This document shows positions 1 through 10,483 of a DNA stretch of 64,000 nt, piece by piece. This DNA is from Bursaphelenchus xylophilus (taxonomy: Eukaryota; Nematoda; Chromadorea; Rhabditida; Aphelenchoididae): assembly GCA_904066235.2 (NCBI GenBank), contig CAJFCV020000001.1:13449291-13513290 (forward strand), read 5' to 3'. Both the position numbers and the translations under genes were made by a program. Below the pieces are notes generated by a model. It had not been told where the DNA came from and searched no databases. It was given only the letters and a program-made list of their open reading frames with translations. Positions within the stretch are counted from its first letter, which is position 1. Each line of letters opens with the position of its first letter.

Positions 1-292
1 AAATCAACTTTTATTCTTGAGTAATTGGGGTTATAATGAGGTAATAATGAGAAATTTTCTTGAGAGAGTTTCTGCGATAATTTGACAAAGCTTTGACAGT
101 AAAAAAACCAAAAAACACCTCTAAATCGATAAAAAAAAGGCTGCGTTTTGGCTTTTGCAGTTTTTTCTGCTGTCGCTTGCACCCTGATCTACATAGCGCA
201 AGCGCCAGAAATCGTCTGCCGCCTTGCCAAAAGGACTAGTAAACCTACATGTACAAACCCGCGAACAGCAAACCTCTCTATAAAGAACAATA

Positions 293-515
293 CACGTCAA
301 ACTGAGGAGTCCGGTGACCGGAATAGACTCTTCGCTATCGGTTTTTTACATTTCGTCTTGATTTCCAGAGAAAGAGAGAAAAAAGGCACGCAAAAGCGTA
401 CTCTCTCGCCCCAAAAATTCCCCATTTCTTTCCCAACAAAGCGTTTTTTCGCGTCTTTTTTTGGCAAATTGCCAATCCATTCGTCGTACCGTTTTATCTT
501 ATCTCAGTTTGACGT
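293..515. mobile_element. Inverted-repeat element with ACGTCAAACTGA ends
   Basis: The element starts ACGTCAAACTGAGGAGTCCG and ends with the inverse, CTCAGTTTGACGT. It is about 223 bp long, with no coding capacity. Close relatives lie at 28281-28503 and 34887-35110, also about 223 bp, so this is a MITE-like family. The superfamily is not assigned. Confidence 0.75.
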
Positions 516-550
516 GATATGCAAATCTCAGAGACTATTTCTGAGATTTC

Positions 551-680
551 CAGTCTGTCGGGAAAATAATGAGACCAATGTTGATGCGTCAATCGCGGTG
601 AAAGGCGATTTGATTTGATTCATTTCATCGGATATCGCTACGACATAAGCAAGTTTCACATCGGTGGCTGCGGCGCCAGT
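551..680. mobile_element. Half-copy of the CAGTCTGTCGGGAAAAT element
   Basis: It begins CAGTCTGTCGGGAAAATAAT exactly as in the complete copies, but I find no matching inverted right end. It is probably a truncated copy. The right boundary is approximate. Confidence 0.45.
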
Positions 681-1125
681 GCGATGCAAACGACTTTTCT
701 TTTGGCGTTTGCTCTGTACGAAATAAGTAAAATGCACTGTGCGTTGGCGACAAGCGTGGGAAAAAGTTCAAAATTCACTGTGCGAAAGAGAAAATACTAG
801 TAAACCTTTTCACAACAAAACCCTTCCAAACCAAAAAAAATTGCATCTCTTCAAATTTTGTTGTACAGAGACTTCACTGCATTAAAAAACATTGATTATG
901 CATGATTTTTTACACGAAATTGTCTTTCATGTCCCTTTAAATACCCCTTCCGCCCACAGTTCAACTTCAAAGTTCCAATTGTTTCTTTAAATACCCTGCC
1001 CTAAGTAAGCCGCTAAACCCATCGCGCATCACTTTTGTAAAACCTTGTCGTCACTCAGGAAAATGAATGACTCACACTCTGCCCATTGATAAAAAATAAA
1101 AATGCCTTTCACACGGTGAAAATGT

Positions 1126-1277
1126 CAGTCTGTCGGGAAAATAATGTGGATTTGTCGCGCCTTGGAATCGCCCATCATTGGTTTGCGTATCGCCGCGGCT
1201 GGAGCTTTGATGCGCGATTACGATAAAAAAAAAGACATTTTGCTGCGAAAAATCCACATTATTTTCCCGACAGACTG
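1126..1277. mobile_element. MITE-like element, CAGTCTGTCGGGAAAAT family
   Basis: This is a 152-bp non-coding element with long inverted termini: CAGTCTGTCGGGAAAATAAT on the left and its complement ending CGACAGACTG on the right. The dinucleotide GT flanks it on both sides, a possible 2-bp target duplication. Confidence 0.8.
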
Positions 1278-1910
1278 GTACTAGACCGTCCCGAAAGTCG
1301 CTGGAGTGATTTCGGTGACATGCACTGTGCGAAAACAAGTTCAGTTTGCACTGTGCAGTTTCTTGCATTTTGCACCGTGCAAAATTCTTTCATAGATTGT
1401 TGCTCGCACCATGTCTTTTCTTGCACAGTGCAAACGCCAAAAAATCAGTCCAACGACTCTCTAGACGGACTTGTAACAAAAGTAATTTTTTTCGACAGGC
1501 AACTGTCATGAACCCTAAAAATGAATGAAAATGCAAAAAATTTTCAAATTAAAAAAAAATTTTTACCGTTATATATCGTATTTAGTAACCACCAGAACAA
1601 TATTTTCTTCATCACCCGAATATTCACCCACCCCAAAAATCCATCACCCGAATTTTCACCACACGAGTGTGCATCACCCGAATATTCTCGACCCCGGCAG
1701 GAATATGGCAAAAAAGAGTTTCGCGTTTCTTCTCTGACCGCTCTCCGAATTTCCCGTTATCCCTCGGCTAGAAAAATTCGTTGACTGTCTCGGCTGCGTA
1801 TGTAAAGCGAGAGCTAAAATTTTCGGGAATTGACACGTCACCTATGCACAATTGGTCAGCAAAATGAAAAAAAAATGTCTGAGCCCTTCTAAATATTATA
1901 CTTAAGTGAC

Positions 1911-2142
1911 GGACCTGATCCAGTGGCAACAAACATGCCATTATGCATCAGGGAAGTATCAAAAAATGTAGCAAAATACCTCCCTCTTCAAGTGAAAAAA
2001 TCTCGATTTCAAAAGCGCGCCCGCTTTTTTTGTCAGGCCCCTTCAAAACGGATTTTCTTAGTTGGAGAGGGAGGCATTTTGCCACATTTTCTGATACTTC
2101 CCGGATGCAGAATGGTACGTTTTTTGCCGCTGGGTCAGGTCC
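1911..2142. mobile_element. Inverted-repeat element GGACCTGATCCAGTGGCAA
   Basis: This is a foldback of about 232 bp. It starts GGACCTGATCCAGTGGCAA and ends TTGCCGCTGGGTCAGGTCC. Internally the arms also mirror each other, with the words GGAAGTATC and GATACTTCC. A second copy sits at 57831-58065 nested in a larger inverted repeat inside btf-1. Confidence 0.75.
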
Positions 2143-2169
2143 ACCATAGCATATTAAATTTTCAAAAAA

Positions 2170-2282
2170 TACTAGACCGTTCGCAAAGCCGCTGAAGCGA
2201 TTTTTTCGACCTGCACTTGGAGAAAGTGCAACTTCTTGGTCTTTTCGAATCACTCCAGCCACTTTGCGAACGGACAGTCTGC
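2170..2282. mobile_element. Small foldback ACTAGACCGTTCGCAAAG
   Basis: The arms read ACTAGACCGTTCGCAAAGCC and, inverted, GCCACTTTGCGAACGGACAGT. A related half-element follows the element ending at 1277 (ACTAGACCGTCCCGAAAGTC, about 1280-1320). It has no coding capacity. Confidence 0.55.
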
Positions 2283-2824
2283 AGATTATGTAAATCAGCG
2301 CACGCACCAAAACCCCCATCTGTTTTACTGATTTGAAAACAACAAAAACAAAGAAATTGCTGGACATGATATCCGTCGCATCGCGCGCACCAGCTCCCAA
2401 AACCTCGCGCTTCGGCTGCAAGTTGATCCGCGTTATGCTTGCGGCTTCATTGTCCCGCGACAGGCTGCGCACTGGTCAGTCAAACAAGAGGGTTATGTTC
2501 GAAATACTTTGATCAAATAACATTTCAACCGGTGGTATATGAGTCAGGTCATTAGCGGACATAATCATAATGCCTTGAGACCTTTCGGGAGGCAAACAGA
2601 GAAACGTGATTTGCAGGTGAACCTTGAGGCAGTGTATGAAAATTGGCTGGGAATTGAAGCCTTAGGGGATGGGGAAAGAAACAGTAGAAAAGATGAAGGG
2701 AAAGTTTATAGGCTCCTTTGCCATGCGCTCAAATTTAATGGAGATTTATGGAGTAGTTTGGTGGGAACAACATCAAAACAACAGGCAACCAAAAGTTTGG
2801 AAAATCATTGTAAATCAGAGAATT

Positions 2825-2978
2825 CAGTGTGTCGGGAAAATAATGTGGACTAATCGCGCCGTGGAATCGCCAATCATCGTTTTGCGACAGCTAGGGATTT
2901 GGTGCCCAATGTTGCCCATTTCTCGATAAGCCGAGACATTTTGCTGCGAAAAATCCACATTATTTCCCCGACAGACTG
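2825..2978. mobile_element. MITE-like element, CAGTCTGTCGGGAAAAT family
   Basis: The 154-bp element has the same inverted termini as the copy at 1126. The left end has one mismatch (CAGTGTGTCGGG) and the right end is TATTTCCCCGACAGACTG. The flanking dinucleotides do not match here. Confidence 0.75.
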
Positions 2979-3016
2979 AAATAAAAAATGAAGAGAGACC
3001 GACAGAAAAAAAGGTA

Positions 3017-3060
3017 TTTTTTGGGCCAATCCCATAAGGAATGGGATTGGCCCCAAAAAA
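3017..3060. repeat. Short strong hairpin
   Basis: TTGGGCCAATCCCAT and ATGGGATTGGCCCCAA pair around the loop AAGGA, a stem of about 15 bp flanked by T and A runs. It lies between two copies of the CAGTCTGTCGGG element. No function can be assigned. Confidence 0.6.
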
Positions 3061-3070
3061 CCGCCCTTAC

Positions 3071-3195
3071 CAGTCTGTCGGGAAAATAATGAGCTCTCTG
3101 ACGCATCGCCGCGGAGAAAATAAATTTTGCCGCTTCAAAATCAAACTTTTCACTTCAGCGACGCGATCGGTGCTCATTATTTTCCCGACAGATTG
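3071..3195. mobile_element. MITE-like element, CAGTCTGTCGGGAAAAT family, short form
   Basis: The 125-bp element has CAGTCTGTCGGGAAAATAAT and the inverted ATTATTTTCCCGACAGATTG. AC flanks both sides. The interior differs from that of the 150-bp copies and contains CAGCGACGCGATCGG, seen again in a fragment at 39178-39235. Confidence 0.75.
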
Positions 3196-3229
3196 ACAAA
3201 TTTTAATGAAACTTGGCACATCTTATGAT

Positions 3230-3377
3230 CAGTCTGTCGGGAAAATAATGTGGATTTTTTGCGCTTGAGAATCGCCCATCATTGCTTTGCGACGAGTGGC
3301 CGCGGCTGGCGATTTGGTGCGCGACTGCAGCAAGGCTTGACATTTTTTACAAAAAATTCACATTATTTTCCCGACAG
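3230..3377. mobile_element. MITE-like element, CAGTCTGTCGGGAAAAT family
   Basis: The left end is complete. The right end reads CACATTATTTTCCCGACAGG and lacks the last bases of the consensus terminus. It lies 35 bp after the previous copy, so three copies are clustered within 560 bp. Confidence 0.7.
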
Positions 3378-4019
3378 GAATTTTCTGCATCAGCGCCAGG
3401 ACTTTGCACAGTTCAAAAAGGATTTTTTTTTGACGATTCCACTGTGCGTCGGCCACAAGCGTGGCAGCAAGTTAAAAATGCACTGTGCGAAAGAGAAAAA
3501 TTGTCCCTGCACTTATGAAAATGCAAATAAATAAGCGCCATGCTCTAACAATGAAATTCAAAGTTCCCCGAAACATTTCTGAAACTGTTTTTAAACCTTT
3601 TTTAAAGCACCACAGAGTTCATCCGCATTCCAAACCCAGCACCCGAATCAGCAAGGGTGCAACGGTTCAAACAAAAAAATCCAATTGCCTTAGGCGTTCC
3701 AGCCTTTTTCCGCTGTGGTTTTTGATAAACAAGGAAACGGCCGAAAGATCGCCGCGAAAATGCATGATAAAAAAGTTATCAGACAGCCGTGGGTTATTTA
3801 TATCTGTAAAGCGTTGTCGGAGCCAATTTTGGTTCGGAATTCCAAAGACTCCAAAGAATTCGGTACGTTTTTTCCAAATGTTATAACGTTTCTTTTGAAT
3901 TCAAATACCAATTTCAGCGGGCTCGCAAAGGTCAGCGTGCTATTTGTCTCGCGAGCTGATCAGCTCCAGGTTGAGCTCTCAAAAAAAAACGAAAAAAAAA
4001 TGATTTTTTGGGATGTCAA

Positions 4020-4200
4020 ATTGAAGATACCTTACAAGGGAAGTGCGCGAAGTGCCACATGTTAAAGCTAGGGTACCTGTCAATTCCTGAAAGTCTTAGC
4101 TCGCACTTTGCAAGCACAGCCGAGATATTCAACGGTCGTTGTGGCCGAGAGAGTATGAGAAATGCGGAGAGCCGTAGGAGAGAAAAAAATGCTTTTTGGC
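4020..4200. repeat. Fragment of the ACAAGGGAAGT element family
   Basis: It starts CTTACAAGGGAAGTGC and shares the internal words CAATTCCTGAAAG and AGCTCGC with the complete small element at 62365-62515. The right terminus is not clear. Confidence 0.45.
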
Positions 4201-4609
4201 CATATCTCGGCCAGTTTGTGCGGACAAAATTGATTTTTTTGTGGAAGCTGCCTGCGGGACGAGCAATAAAAAATTCTGGACCGACTGTTTTATTTGTTTG
4301 GTTGTTTCTGCAAAGCGCGAGCCAAAAATCTCGCGTTTACCTCAGCAAGAAATTGGGCCAAGTGCCATCATCAATCTATCTCGAAAATACTGAGCGCACT
4401 GTCGCATCGAAAATCGCCGCCGAGAAAATGAATTGTGTCGCAGCAAGATAAATTTCTTTGCATTTCAGCGACACGCTCGACGGAGCGACATGCTTACTAT
4501 TCTCCCGTCAAAATAAGCGAATTTTAATTTTTTGGGCTGAAACACAGTCTTGCAAGAGCCGGGAATAGTACGAACATAAGTTTCGCTCAATTTCCTGGCT
4601 TTACTTTAT

Positions 4610-4762
4610 CGGTCTGTCGGGAAAAAAACGGCGGATCGTCGCGCCTCCGAATCGCCCATCATCGCTTTGCGACTGCAAGCCGCGGCTTGGGATTTGGTGC
4701 GCGACAGCGGCGAGGCGAGACATTTTGATGCGACGATCCGCCGTTATTTTTCCGACAGACTG
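4610..4762. mobile_element. MITE-like element, CAGTCTGTCGGGAAAAT family
   Basis: The 153-bp copy has the termini CGGTCTGTCGGGAAAA and TTTTTCCGACAGACTG and is flanked by AT on both sides. Its interior (GGCGGATCGTCGCG) is nearly the same as the copy at 63543. Confidence 0.8.
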
Positions 4763-4823
4763 ATATTCCATCAAACGTTAAAGTACGTCAAGTTTTTACA
4801 TACAATGGTTTATCAACTGAACT

Positions 4824-7730
4824 TTAGCTGTAGGCTTTGTCAAACAACAGCTTGCTGAACCTCAGTTTTCTTTGTCGGATTATCCTGCGTTTGCGATCGA
4901 ACGGTGTTGAGCGAGCGGGATCTTCAGGAGGAATGCCAGTGAGCAGTTGGCCGGGCTGCACAAATGGCGATTGGCCGGGTTGGCGACCGTGGGAAGTCTG
5001 AAAAGAAATTGCAGTTGTCAAACCTCTCACAAGGGAAGTCACTTTTTTCGCAGATCGATCCATACTGGTGACCTAGTGGACTGTGAAGGCCTCAGGCTAT
5101 GTAAGAAGAATCTGGCGTCCAAAAGTGTTTACGGGCCCTGAGGGCAGAGTTATGGCTCATCAAAGTTCGCGCAAAAAGGGTTCCGAAAAGACCCTCCAAA
5201 AAAACGTGATCGGAGAAGTGAGCTTCGGTAGCAGAGTGGTTCGCAGATTTTTCTTTTGTCTGGAAGGGCCAGGGTTCGATTCCTCTTCCCGGCAATAACT
5301 AAAAACAATATTGTAAGAGTAGCGTAAGTTACAAAAAAATTGTTTTGAAATATTTTTTGAAAAATGTTATTATCCTGTCGTTAAAACTTGGGGAAGTCGT
5401 TGTGAGCTTGGACACAGTGAGGGATGCGAGGGCATTTTTCCACCGAGGATCGCATTCAATTTCTGGAATAATGCGGCGACTACGGTGGATTAAGACGCCG
5501 TATCATTGGAGAAAACTGCGGGAACCTTGGCGTAAAGGTAGGACTGGGATTCTCAATATGTATATCTCTGATGTTTTATAAGACGTCCTTGGTGATCGTG
5601 ATATCATGCTGAAGCGTTTGAGTCAAACGCTTGCTGTCTGGGCAGATGATAAATTTAGGGACGATATGAACAAAATCGTCATTTTTTTAACGACAGGATA
5701 ATAAAATTTTTCAAAAAATATTTCAAAACATTTTTTTTGTAACTTACGCTACTCTTACAATATTGTTTTTAGTTATTGCCGGGAAGAGGAATCGAACCCT
5801 GGCCCTTCCAGACAAAAGAAAAATCTGCGAACCACTCTGCTACCGAAGCTCACATCTCCGATCACGTTTTTTTGGAGGGTCTTTTCGGAACCTTTTTTGC
5901 GCGAACTTTGATGAGCCATAACTCTGCCCTCAGGGCCCGTAAACACTTTTGGACGCCAGATTCTTCTTACACAGCCTGAGGCCTTCACTGTCCACTAGGT
6001 CACCAGTATGGATCGATCTGCGAAAAAAGTGACTTCCCTTGTCAGTAATTCCAAAATTCGTAAACCTTTTTCTTTCAAAAATATAATAGTCCGCGCACCG
6101 TGCGAAAAGAGGCAAAATACAATATGCGCCGCGACAGAAGATCTACGCACTTTTGAAAAGCGTATTATCAATACAAAACGATAGTCCATTTGACCATCCT
6201 CTGTGATTTCAGAAACTCACCGCATATTCCTCCATTGCCGCTTGAGCAGCGAAGGTTAGGTCAGGTTCTCCATGATTATGCCCTCCTCTGCCGCCATTTC
6301 TATTTCCTTCCCTACTATCTTCGCCTCTTCCTCTACCATGCCCATGCCTTCCATGGCCTCGACTCTGTTCTCGGCTCTCGTCATCGCCTCGTCCTCTTCC
6401 TTTTCCATGGCCATGACCTCGCCCACTTTCTCGGCTATCTTCATCATCTCCTCGGCCGTGTTTCCGTCGATGTTTTCCCTTTCCTTTCCCGCGAGGTTTT
6501 GCTTTTTGGCCAAGCCCGTCGTCGTCTTCATCTTCCTTCCCACCCAAATTTCCACCGTTTCCATTCCGATCCGGGCATTCGCAATATTCAGCGTCCTTTC
6601 CTGGAGGGCCAGGTGGGCCGGGCTAAAAATGATGACTATAACTTCACCCCCCTTCGAGCACCATATCTAATGTTTAGTCATCAAAAACTTCTAATGTAAG
6701 ATTTCTAATGTCCTTTTAGCTTTCTCACCGTTCCTGTCGCTCCATCAACCCCCGGAACTCCGGGTTCCCCCGGTAATCCTGGAGGTCCAGCCGGGCCAAG
6801 CGGTCCACTGCCCGCTGGCGCCCCTATAAGACCAGGTTCTCCGGCTAGGCCAGGTTTTCCGGGTACTCCGGGCTGTCCCACTTTCCCTCGACCCCTCTGC
6901 CCTGGCGTTCCATTTTCTCCCGGCTCTCCGGGAGTTCCAGTGGTTCCGGGGTAGCCTCGTGATCCGGGAGGCCCCATGCTGCCTTGAACACCAGTCAGGC
7001 CTGGAATTCCGGGCTCGCCCGGCTCCCCGACCGCTCCTTTTTCGCCCATTGGGCCGGGAGATCCGGGAGGGCCGGGTGGTCCTGCCGGGCACAAAATACA
7101 TCCGGGTGCATCGTTGTTTAGGACCAGAGCTAGGCCTGGCGCACCAAGCCGACCGTCTTCTCCGTCCTCGCCGGGGTAGCCCGGATCGCCGGGCGGACCG
7201 GCCGGACCAACCGGGCCCGGAGGACAGGTTTGCAAGGTCTCAGCGCATTCTAAAGCATGCTTGTGATTTTACATCGTCTTCTTACTGGAACATTGATTTC
7301 TCTCCTGACGGTACTGTCGTTTCGACCTAACAAAGCTGTTGGTTTTGGAGGCAAACAGTTCCTTTTGCCGTGCATTTCTCATGCCGACGATTACGTCCCA
7401 GGCGGTGTTCGTAATGTCCTAGAAATAGTCGTTAGTCAAAGAATTGCTTGAGATGATACGTTCAAATATCTTTCAAATTTTATTTGCTAAAGCTCCAAGT
7501 CGTATAAAAATTTTAAAAATCTGTGTGTCACAAATGCAATTCTTTGGTAATTTTCCCACCTGAAACTCCTCGAACTCGACCTTCATCTCTCTCTTCCACG
7601 AATGAGTTTGAATTATCAACGACGCCGCAACAATCCATAGCAGCAGCAATACAAGTAGCGTTGCGACGGCTGCCAGCCAGCTTCGAATTGATGGGGGCTT
7701 CGGCTGTTCCGATGTCATCCAAATAAGCAA
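4824..7730 (-). CDS. Cuticle collagen, five-exon model with palindrome-filled last intron
   Basis: Structural extracellular-matrix collagen of the cuticle. Exons, in transcript order: 7730-7560, 7418-7286, 7249-6729, 6622-6221, 4997-4824; all junctions keep phase (466 aa). Residues about 17-41 form one membrane segment. An R-S-K-R site at about residues 88-91 fits the convertase cleavage box of nematode collagens. Cysteines bracket Gly-X-Y blocks (about 110-285), ending [16 protein letters not shown]. Then comes an unusual Arg/Gly/His/Asp-rich segment. Exon 4 ends at a canonical GCG-GTGAGT; reading through gives a stop three codons later. A TTTCTTTTCAG acceptor at 4998 opens a phase-0 exon of 57 codons ending in TAA, so I prefer the spliced form. 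The last exon is the least certain part. The alternative start five codons in (MTSEQ) is equally plausible. The gene starts 294 bp from the divergent collagen. Confidence 0.78.
5222..5296 (+). pseudogene. tRNA-like sequence with A and B boxes (left palindrome arm)
   Basis: TAGCAGAGTGG (5229-5239) fits the internal A box and GGTTCGATTCC (5273-5283) is a consensus B box. A normal acceptor stem and a 7-nt anticodon loop cannot be drawn, so this looks like a tRNA-derived pol III module carried by the foldback element rather than a working tRNA. Confidence 0.6.
5775..5849 (-). pseudogene. tRNA-like sequence with A and B boxes (right palindrome arm)
   Basis: This is the mirror copy of the tRNA-like segment at 5222-5296, with the same A and B box words on the opposite strand. 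Pol III transcription from both would converge on the spacer. Confidence 0.6.
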
Positions 7731-8024
7731 GGTAACCCGAACTGAACCTTTCCAGCTATTTATCTCTTCGCTACGAACTCTATTGTAGTCGAGTTATAAG
7801 GGTGCTTGAAACGCGTTAATTACATTCGTTCCTTGCGTAAAACTTTTGGAGAAACAGCGTAATGGGCAAGAGGCTTTTTGACCCCGAATTCCAATTCTCG
7901 AAAGGATTTATCTTCCGCATATGCAATATTTCGGAATGAACCGGCATTTCAAGAAAAATTCAACGAAATTTCAAGTGTTTCTAAGATTTTTTTCGCTAAA
8001 ATATCGAGTATGATATTTTGAGCA
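7731..8024. promoter_or_regulatory. Shared intergenic region of two divergent collagens
   Basis: There are only 294 bp between the start codons of the minus-strand collagen (7730) and the plus-strand collagen (8025). Any core promoters must lie here, so a bidirectional promoter is likely. I did not identify a specific binding site. Confidence 0.5.
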
Positions 8025-9306
8025 ATGTCATTTGACATTCTCCAGCTGGAAACTGCCTCCTCAACGTATGCTGTGTCTACAGAACAGTCCAACGAAGAGA
8101 TCAGAGAGAGATTTTATGCTGGTGTTACTGTAACAGCTTGTCTTTTCGCCTTTGTGTCATGCCTTTGTTTGGTAATTACTGTGCCGATTTTATGCGAAAA
8201 TGTGATCGAAATCAGCGAAAGGATGTATGATCAAGCGCAGAGTTGCAATGTAAGTTTGTAAAAGCGACTGGCATTTTGAGATCTCTATGGCAAAAATGTC
8301 ATAACTTTGAGAGAAGAAATATCAGAATTTTGGGTTTAGGAATCAATGGAAGTCCTCAAATCCCAACTCCGATTTGTCGATGCTTACCGTTCGTATCTCC
8401 AAAATCTGACGCTTTCTCGGAATGCCAGATACGCGCCATATAGACAATTGCCCTACGGCTACGCTCATCAGCCCAAGAAAAACTGTTGTATCCCCGGACC
8501 GCCCGGCACACCAGGACGGCCAGGTCACAATGGCTTGCCCGGAATGCCTGGAGCGGCGGGGATACCAGGACAGCCGGGAAAAATGGGGCCTGTTCCGTGT
8601 GAAGGTAGGAAAATTTGCAGTCGAAATTTTTTGCAGCTTCAAGCGCTACTCAAAGAAACTTTACCTTCTTCTTTCAGCGATTCCGTCTTGTCCCCCTTGC
8701 CCGATTGGAGAGCCTGGTGCGCAAGGGCCTAAAGGAGAGCCAGGTGACGAAGGAACTCCTGGCCAACCGGGGAGAGATGGGCTGCCTGGAAGGCCCGGAA
8801 CTTGCGGAGCAAAAGGCCCTCCGGGACCGCCGGGACCTCCAGGACGCCCGGGATTGCGAGGCGACGTCGGAGTGACACCAGTGGCAGCTCCACCAATTCC
8901 GGGGCCGGCTGGACTGCCAGGGGTAAGTAAAAACTTTGCTTTCAACAAAGAAACCATGAGTTAGACTTCTAGAACCTCCCAAATAAATTGTAACCTTATT
9001 TTACAGCCAATGGGTCCGCCTGGCCCACCAGGTCCACCTGGACCGGACGCGATAACTATGGATCTCATACCAGGGCCTAAAGGGCCTCGTGGCCTCCCCG
9101 GAAAAGACGGATTGCCTGGTCCTGCTGGCCCTCAAGGACCTCCTGGCCCTCCAGGAGCGCCTGGAGAGCTCGGAGTATGTCCGAATTATTGCGCCGTGGA
9201 CGGCGGCGTATTTTACGATCCGGGAGGAGTTGCTAAAGTCCGAGCATTCGATGTTATTAGCGATGTTGGAAGATATCGACGGACTTTCGATAAGAAGAAT
9301 GAATGA
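8025..9306 (+). CDS. Cuticle collagen (four exons)
   Basis: Secreted structural collagen of the cuticle. Exons 8025-8249, 8340-8604, 8678-8922, 9007-9306 keep phase and give 344 aa. Residues about 33-58 form a hydrophobic segment near the N-terminus. R-N-A-R at about 105-108 fits the convertase cleavage box. Gly-X-Y blocks follow, interrupted by Cys motifs (NCC, CPPC, a single Cys), and the C-terminus has [17 protein letters not shown]. That last motif is typical of a large group of nematode cuticle collagens (CPKYCALDGGVF-like). The stop is at 9304-9306 and AATAAA lies at 9410-9415. I give no gene symbol because the family is too large to assign by eye. Confidence 0.9.
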
Positions 9307-9467
9307 TTTTTGTATTAATATAATACGATTATTTATTCTCTTTTATGTACAGAATGAAGGCTTTTGACAAGATAACCAGCTGACTTATAAAATTAAATTT
9401 TAAAAATTTAATAAATGGCAGATACTATGCTGTTTCAGGTAGAAAATGAACATTTGGCCATAGAAGT

Positions 9468-10483
9468 CTACTTCTTCTTTGTTGCGAGCTGCAATTCGAG
9501 TGTTTCTATTAGTAAAGAAAAAATTTTAATGTAATCATAGAATGGAAATTGGAAAGTCAAGGATTCGACTTTCTACTTACCTCTTTGTGCAGTTGCTCTA
9601 TCTGTTTCTGCAGCTTTGTTACAGTAGAGTCAAACAAGCCCTTGATTTCCTTGACCTTGTCTGCCGCTTCATTATCTCGCAGATATTTCTCTGCTTCCAA
9701 TTCCACGACTCTTTCTTGCTTCTCTCGCAACTGTTTTTGCAGATTGATGACTTGTCGTTGCAACTCCTCATTTCTTTCCCTTAGCTGTTGAATTTTCTCT
9801 TCCGGGGATTCCATTCCCAACATTGTAATCCCGGAAGTGGAGGGAGTCAGACTGTTGACATTCTTCCCAATAACTGGCATTATACTTGCAAGCGCGTTGG
9901 AAGTGAAACTTTTGTGTTGAGATGTTGAATGCGAATGGGAAGATCGCTCTTTACTAAAAGTAATCAAGGATGAGCTAATTTTGGGAAAGATACAGTAAGT
10001 CAAAGAAAAGCCTGCGTTATTGCTGTACGAGACATGTATAATAATTATTATAACAAATCTTACCTATGCTTGCTTGTCTTCGACGTTGTTGCATGCTCGG
10101 AATGTCGTCGATGCTTCGAGCTGGTGTCTTTCCCAAACTTCAACGCGCACGGCCGACAACATAGCTTTCCCTAAACACAAAATACAATAATACACATGCT
10201 TTGTCTTACTGGTTTAGCGGGATCTTTGAACGCCGCTTTTTGTCGACAGTTCGGGCATTCCTTTGGTGGTCCATTTTTCCTCTCAGAGTATGCACAATGA
10301 ACACATTTTTGATCAACAAATGCGGCGGGCAGTTTACAATATTTACAGGTGGTTGGCTGAAAATAGTTTAGAAAAATTAAAACAACTTACCGCTCCGTAT
10401 TTGGCTTGGTTTTTTATGCATTTATCGCAATGTGGGCCGGATTTACTGGCAATTTCGCGATTACAATAATTACAGCGCTTCAT
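9468..10483 (-). CDS. FAM76-like zinc-binding, coiled-coil protein
   Basis: Function of the family is poorly known; FAM76 proteins are nuclear. Exons 10483-10391, 10356-10210, 10170-10064, 9953-9581 and a short last exon 9488-9468 keep phase (246 aa). The N-terminal 100 residues carry repeated C-x2-C pairs in the FAM76 order: CNYC, CDKC, CKYC, CVHC, CPNC, CCRPC. They include KYCKLPAAF and SERKNGPP, which match the conserved FAM76 words. A Ser/His-rich linker is followed by an 80-residue Glu/Gln/Lys coiled coil. The model starts at the second zinc pair of vertebrate FAM76, so an upstream exon may be missing; the TTCTTTAAG before the ATG could be an acceptor. The last exon is uncertain: 9488 gives an ending LATKKK, whereas an upstream acceptor gives a longer tail. 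Confidence 0.8.

Larger units (their letters stand above)
1..4823. other. Repeat-rich intergenic region without a supported gene
   Basis: I see no gene here. The open frames are broken by repeats and show no splice structure or recognisable protein. The stretch holds several inverted-repeat DNA elements (listed separately), scattered GCACTGTGC words near 735-790, 1320-1440 and 3430-3490, and the downstream flank of the minus-strand collagen. A block at about 2465-2850 has an open frame of about 100 codons on the plus strand that I cannot identify. Confidence 0.6.
5029..6042. repeat. Near-perfect long palindrome (358-bp arms) in a collagen intron
   Basis: The left arm 5029-5386 and right arm 5685-6042 are the same length and match almost base for base around a 298-bp spacer. 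I saw only a handful of mismatches (for example near 5080-5100) and no net indel. The ends read ACAAGGGAAGTCACTTTTTT and its inverse. Each arm carries a tRNA-like segment. It nearly fills the inferred last intron (4998-6220) of the minus-strand collagen and is probably a young foldback transposon. Confidence 0.88.

Noticed and set aside
148..618. 156-codon frame at the left edge
   Set aside because: It runs through the 293-515 inverted-repeat element and into the 551 half-element, so it is a chance frame in repeats.
2539..2853. 104-codon plus-strand frame in unusual, less AT-biased DNA
   Set aside because: No recognised motif, no clear start context, and its end runs into a MITE. It may be a fragment of a mobile-element gene but I cannot support a call.
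5222..5296. Functional tRNA gene in the palindrome
   Set aside because: A and B boxes are intact but no acceptor stem forms and the anticodon loop would be too large, in contrast to the perfect tRNA-Gly at 53054-53124.
6190..6699. 169-codon plus-strand open frame
   Set aside because: It is antisense to the Arg/Gly/His-rich exon of the collagen; its His/Leu-rich protein is a shadow of that composition.
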